Below are positions 16,260 to 18,183 of a DNA stretch of 18,183 nt, piece by piece. The position numbers and the translations under genes are program-made. The stretch spans positions 1 through 18,183 of the forward strand of contig DYLB01000020.1 of NCBI GenBank assembly GCA_020722305.1. The letters are read 5' to 3'. Source of the stretch: Anaerolinea thermophila. Lineage in GTDB: Bacteria > Chloroflexota > Anaerolineae > Anaerolineales > Villigracilaceae. How positions within the stretch are numbered: position 1 is the stretch's first letter; every line of letters begins with the position of its first letter. Under the pieces are notes generated by a model. It saw only the letters and a program-made list of their open reading frames with translations, had not been told where the DNA came from and did not search any database.

Positions 16260-17667
16260 ACTTCTGCTGGCTTTTACTGCTATTTTTATATTCCTGGCCG
16301 CGGCGCAGCCCGTCTTGGCCCAGACCGACACGCCTCCCGCCGGGCCGGTCTACATCGTCCAGCAGGGTGACACGCTCTGGGACATTGCCTACCGCTTCAA
16401 CATCACCTTCGACGAACTGGTCGCCGCCAACCCGGATATCGACCCGGACTTCATCCCGGTTGGCCAGCAACTGGTGATCCCCGGCCTGGAAGGGATCAGC
16501 GGCGTGCTGACGACTGAAGTGGTCGCGCTGGGAGATACTTTCCGCAGCTTGAGCCGGCGCTACCAGGTTTCGACAGATATCCTGCAACGCCTGAACCGAA
16601 TCGTCAGCCCGACCGAACTGTATGCCGGGGTCAGCCTGGTGGTCCCGGTCACGGACGAGAGCGCCGCGCTCAAGGGGCGCCTCAGCCTGGAGGCCGGCGA
16701 GACGATGCTGGAACTGGCCGCCCGTCAAAACGCCAACCCGTGGACGCTGGCAAACGTCAACGAGACCGGCGCGCCGGGGCGCACGCTCCCCAAAGATATT
16801 CTGTACACAAAGAACGAAACACCCGAGTTCCAGGCCAGCGGACTGCCCCCGGCTTTTCGAAGCATCGAGGTCTCCCCGCTCCCGCTGGTGCAGGGGATGA
16901 CCATCGAGATCACGGTCGCCACCCCGGCCGAGAGCCTGACCGGGACCCTGGTGGATTACCCGCTGCATTTCCTCCCCGCGGCCGATGGAAAACAAATCGC
17001 TTTGCAGGGCATCCACGCCATGCTCGAACCCGGCCTGTACCCGCTGACGCTGACGGCCACCCTGTCCGACGACAGCCAGCAATCCTTCGAACAGATGGTG
17101 CTCGTCGCCAGCGGTTTCTACCCCGACGACCCCGATCTCTACATCCTGGATGCTTCGACCATTGACGTGGAAGTATCCGATGCCGAGTTTGCCCAGGTGC
17201 TGGAGATCACCTCGAAGGTCACACCCAAACGTTACTGGCAGGGCCTGTTCACCAGTCCGGCCAGCCTTTTCCCGAACCCTGAATGCTACACCTCCCCGTT
17301 CGGGAACCGCCGCACCTACAAAACGCTAGAAGGTGAGACCAAATTATTATCCTTCCATTCCGGGCAGGATTTCTGTGGCGGAACCGGGTTGCCGATCACA
17401 GCCGCGGCTCCGGGGGTGGTCGTTTTCGCCGGGCCGCTGACCGTGCGCGGCAATGCGACGATTATAGACCACGGCTGGGGTATCTTTAGCGGGTATTACC
17501 ACCAATCCGAGATCCTCGTATCGGTTGGGGATCAGGTAGAATCAGGGCAGGTGATCGGTTACGTCGGAGCAACCGGGCGCGTCACCGGCGCACACCTGCA
17601 CTGGGAAGTCTGGGCGAACGGCATCCAGGTCAACCCGCTCACCTGGCTGAAACAGGAATTTCCTTGA
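16252..17667 (+). CDS. Secreted LysM and M23 metallopeptidase (cell-wall hydrolase)
   Basis: The 471-residue exported protein starts with a signal peptide (MRKLLLAFTAIFIFLAAA..VLAQ, cleavage about residue 24). LysM 1 (about 34-77, YIVQQGDTLWDIAYRFNI) and LysM 2 (about 90-132) bind glycan, and a weaker third LysM-like stretch (about 145-185) follows. A linker of about 150 residues of unknown fold leads to an M23 peptidase domain (about 345-465). Zinc ligands are H369 and D373 in FHSGQDF and H450 in HLHWEV, with H448 and H417 (YYHQSE) as catalytic partners, so the enzyme appears active, likely as an endopeptidase cutting peptide bridges or a wall-like polymer. ATG 16252 is favoured over TTG 16240 because the signal peptide starts there and it overlaps the DUF192 stop. 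Confidence 0.93.
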   Translation: MRKLLLAFTAIFIFLAAAQPVLAQTDTPPAGPVYIVQQGDTLWDIAYRFNITFDELVAANPDIDPDFIPVGQQLVIPGLEGISGVLTTEVVALGDTFRSLSRRYQVSTDILQRLNRIVSPTELYAGVSLVVPVTDESAALKGRLSLEAGETMLELAARQNANPWTLANVNETGAPGRTLPKDILYTKNETPEFQASGLPPAFRSIEVSPLPLVQGMTIEITVATPAESLTGTLVDYPLHFLPAADGKQIALQGIHAMLEPGLYPLTLTATLSDDSQQSFEQMVLVASGFYPDDPDLYILDASTIDVEVSDAEFAQVLEITSKVTPKRYWQGLFTSPASLFPNPECYTSPFGNRRTYKTLEGETKLLSFHSGQDFCGGTGLPITAAAPGVVVFAGPLTVRGNATIIDHGWGIFSGYYHQSEILVSVGDQVESGQVIGYVGATGRVTGAHLHWEVWANGIQVNPLTWLKQEFP

Positions 17668-17675
17668 AATCGCTG

Positions 17676-17704
17676 TTGATTTGCATTCGCGACTATGCTA
17701 CACT
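17676..17704 (+). promoter_or_regulatory. Promoter of the cyclic-nucleotide-binding protein gene
   Basis: TTGATT (17676-17681), 17 bases, TACACT (17699-17704), with TGC directly before the -10 (extended -10). Predicted leader about 24 bases. GGGAG at 17724-17728 is 6 bases before ATG 17735. Confidence 0.7.
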
Positions 17705-17734
17705 TTTCCAAGTGAAACCATTTGGGAGTCTTCG

Positions 17735-18183
17735 ATGAGCAATCTGGTCAATTTCTTGAGACAAGGCGATATTTTTTACCAACTTACCCCTACCCAGTTG
17801 GAAATGATTGCCAACCTGTGCAAAGAGGTCACTTACCAGCCAGGAGAGACGATTTTCAAAGAGAACAGTGACAGCAAGGAACTCTACGTTATCATGGACG
17901 GAGAAGTCGAAATTTCCATAGATCCGTCCCTGGTGGGCGGGCCGGATGTAGCCAACGAGCCGCACAGAGTCATTGCAACCATGCGCCGCGGTCAATCCTT
18001 CGGCGAGATCGCCCTGGTGGATGAGGGGCTGCGGTCCGCCAGCGCCCAGGCCGGGAAATCCCCAGCCCGCCTGCTGGTGATCCCTCGCGACAAATTGATC
18101 ATGCTTTGCGAAACCTACCCACAATTAGGGTACCGTTTAATGAACAACCTCGCCGCAGACCTGGCCATGAAGATACGCAACAC
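17735..18183 (+). CDS. Cyclic nucleotide-binding domain protein (3' end outside window)
   Basis: The frame opens at ATG 17735 and stays open to the window edge (149 codons plus 2 bases), so the C-terminus is missing. The visible part, MSNLVNFLRQGDIFYQLTPT onward, is a CRP-type cyclic nucleotide-binding beta-roll: the YQPGETIFKENSDSKELYVI strands (34-53), the GEVEIS strand, and the phosphate-binding cassette FGEIALVDEGLRSASAQ (89-105) with the conserved Glu (91) and Arg (100) of cAMP/cGMP-binding members. A C-helix starts after about residue 125. Whether a helix-turn-helix or another output domain follows cannot be seen. The gene has its own promoter 68 bases after the M23 gene. A cNMP-responsive regulator is likely, but a DNA-binding role is unproven. 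Confidence 0.88.
   Translation, partial: MSNLVNFLRQGDIFYQLTPTQLEMIANLCKEVTYQPGETIFKENSDSKELYVIMDGEVEISIDPSLVGGPDVANEPHRVIATMRRGQSFGEIALVDEGLRSASAQAGKSPARLLVIPRDKLIMLCETYPQLGYRLMNNLAADLAMKIRN

Noticed and set aside
16222..17082. 286-codon minus-strand frame opposite the LysM/M23 gene
   Set aside because: Shadow of a well supported gene; no start signal and no recognisable family.

Overview
The window looks like chromosomal sequence of a GC-rich, free-living bacterium, most likely Chloroflexota (Anaerolineae-like). That placement is an inference from the protein repertoire, the codon use and several genes that appear to lack leaders; no rRNA or other marker is present to prove it. All intact genes use the standard code. 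No tRNA, rRNA, CRISPR array, phage gene or transposase is visible.

Region by region. 1-1140: the 3' tail of a WD40-type gene, strong hairpins, and a type II toxin-antitoxin pair (AF2212/DUF104-like antitoxin plus PIN/VapC-like toxin) in which both genes are broken, one by a frameshift in an A7 run and one by an in-frame TGA. 1141-4430: typA/bipA, a long palindromic intergenic repeat, smpB, and an unrecognised 261-residue gene tightly coupled to smpB. 4428-5990: a minus-strand TolB-like lipoprotein gene, preceded by a gene graveyard. In it the last 78 codons of hypD, about the first 15 codons of hypA and the tail of a probable HD-GYP gene are packed end to end, so a hydrogenase-maturation locus has been deleted internally. 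5989-7830: a SIS-domain sugar-phosphate isomerase/deaminase and a convergent histidine phosphatase. 7986-12521: an unrecognised 494-residue gene paired with a zinc-dependent alcohol dehydrogenase, then a fatty-acyl-CoA ligase with its own near-consensus promoter. 12628-15405 (minus): ftsH and an exonuclease III gene. 15455-18183 (plus): a stand-alone response-regulator receiver, a DUF192 gene overlapping a LysM/M23 peptidase gene, and a cyclic-nucleotide-binding protein that runs off the end.

The intact genes are mainly housekeeping: ribosome stress and rescue (TypA, SmpB), membrane proteolysis (FtsH), DNA repair (ExoIII), envelope remodelling (LysM/M23) and fatty acid activation. I do not see an obvious new defence or mobile system. 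The most unusual material is the hypA::hypD deletion scar and its effect on the downstream lipoprotein gene, the doubly inactivated toxin-antitoxin pair with a slippery heptamer, the two unrecognised coupled genes, and a set of long intergenic palindromes that may be dispersed genomic repeats.
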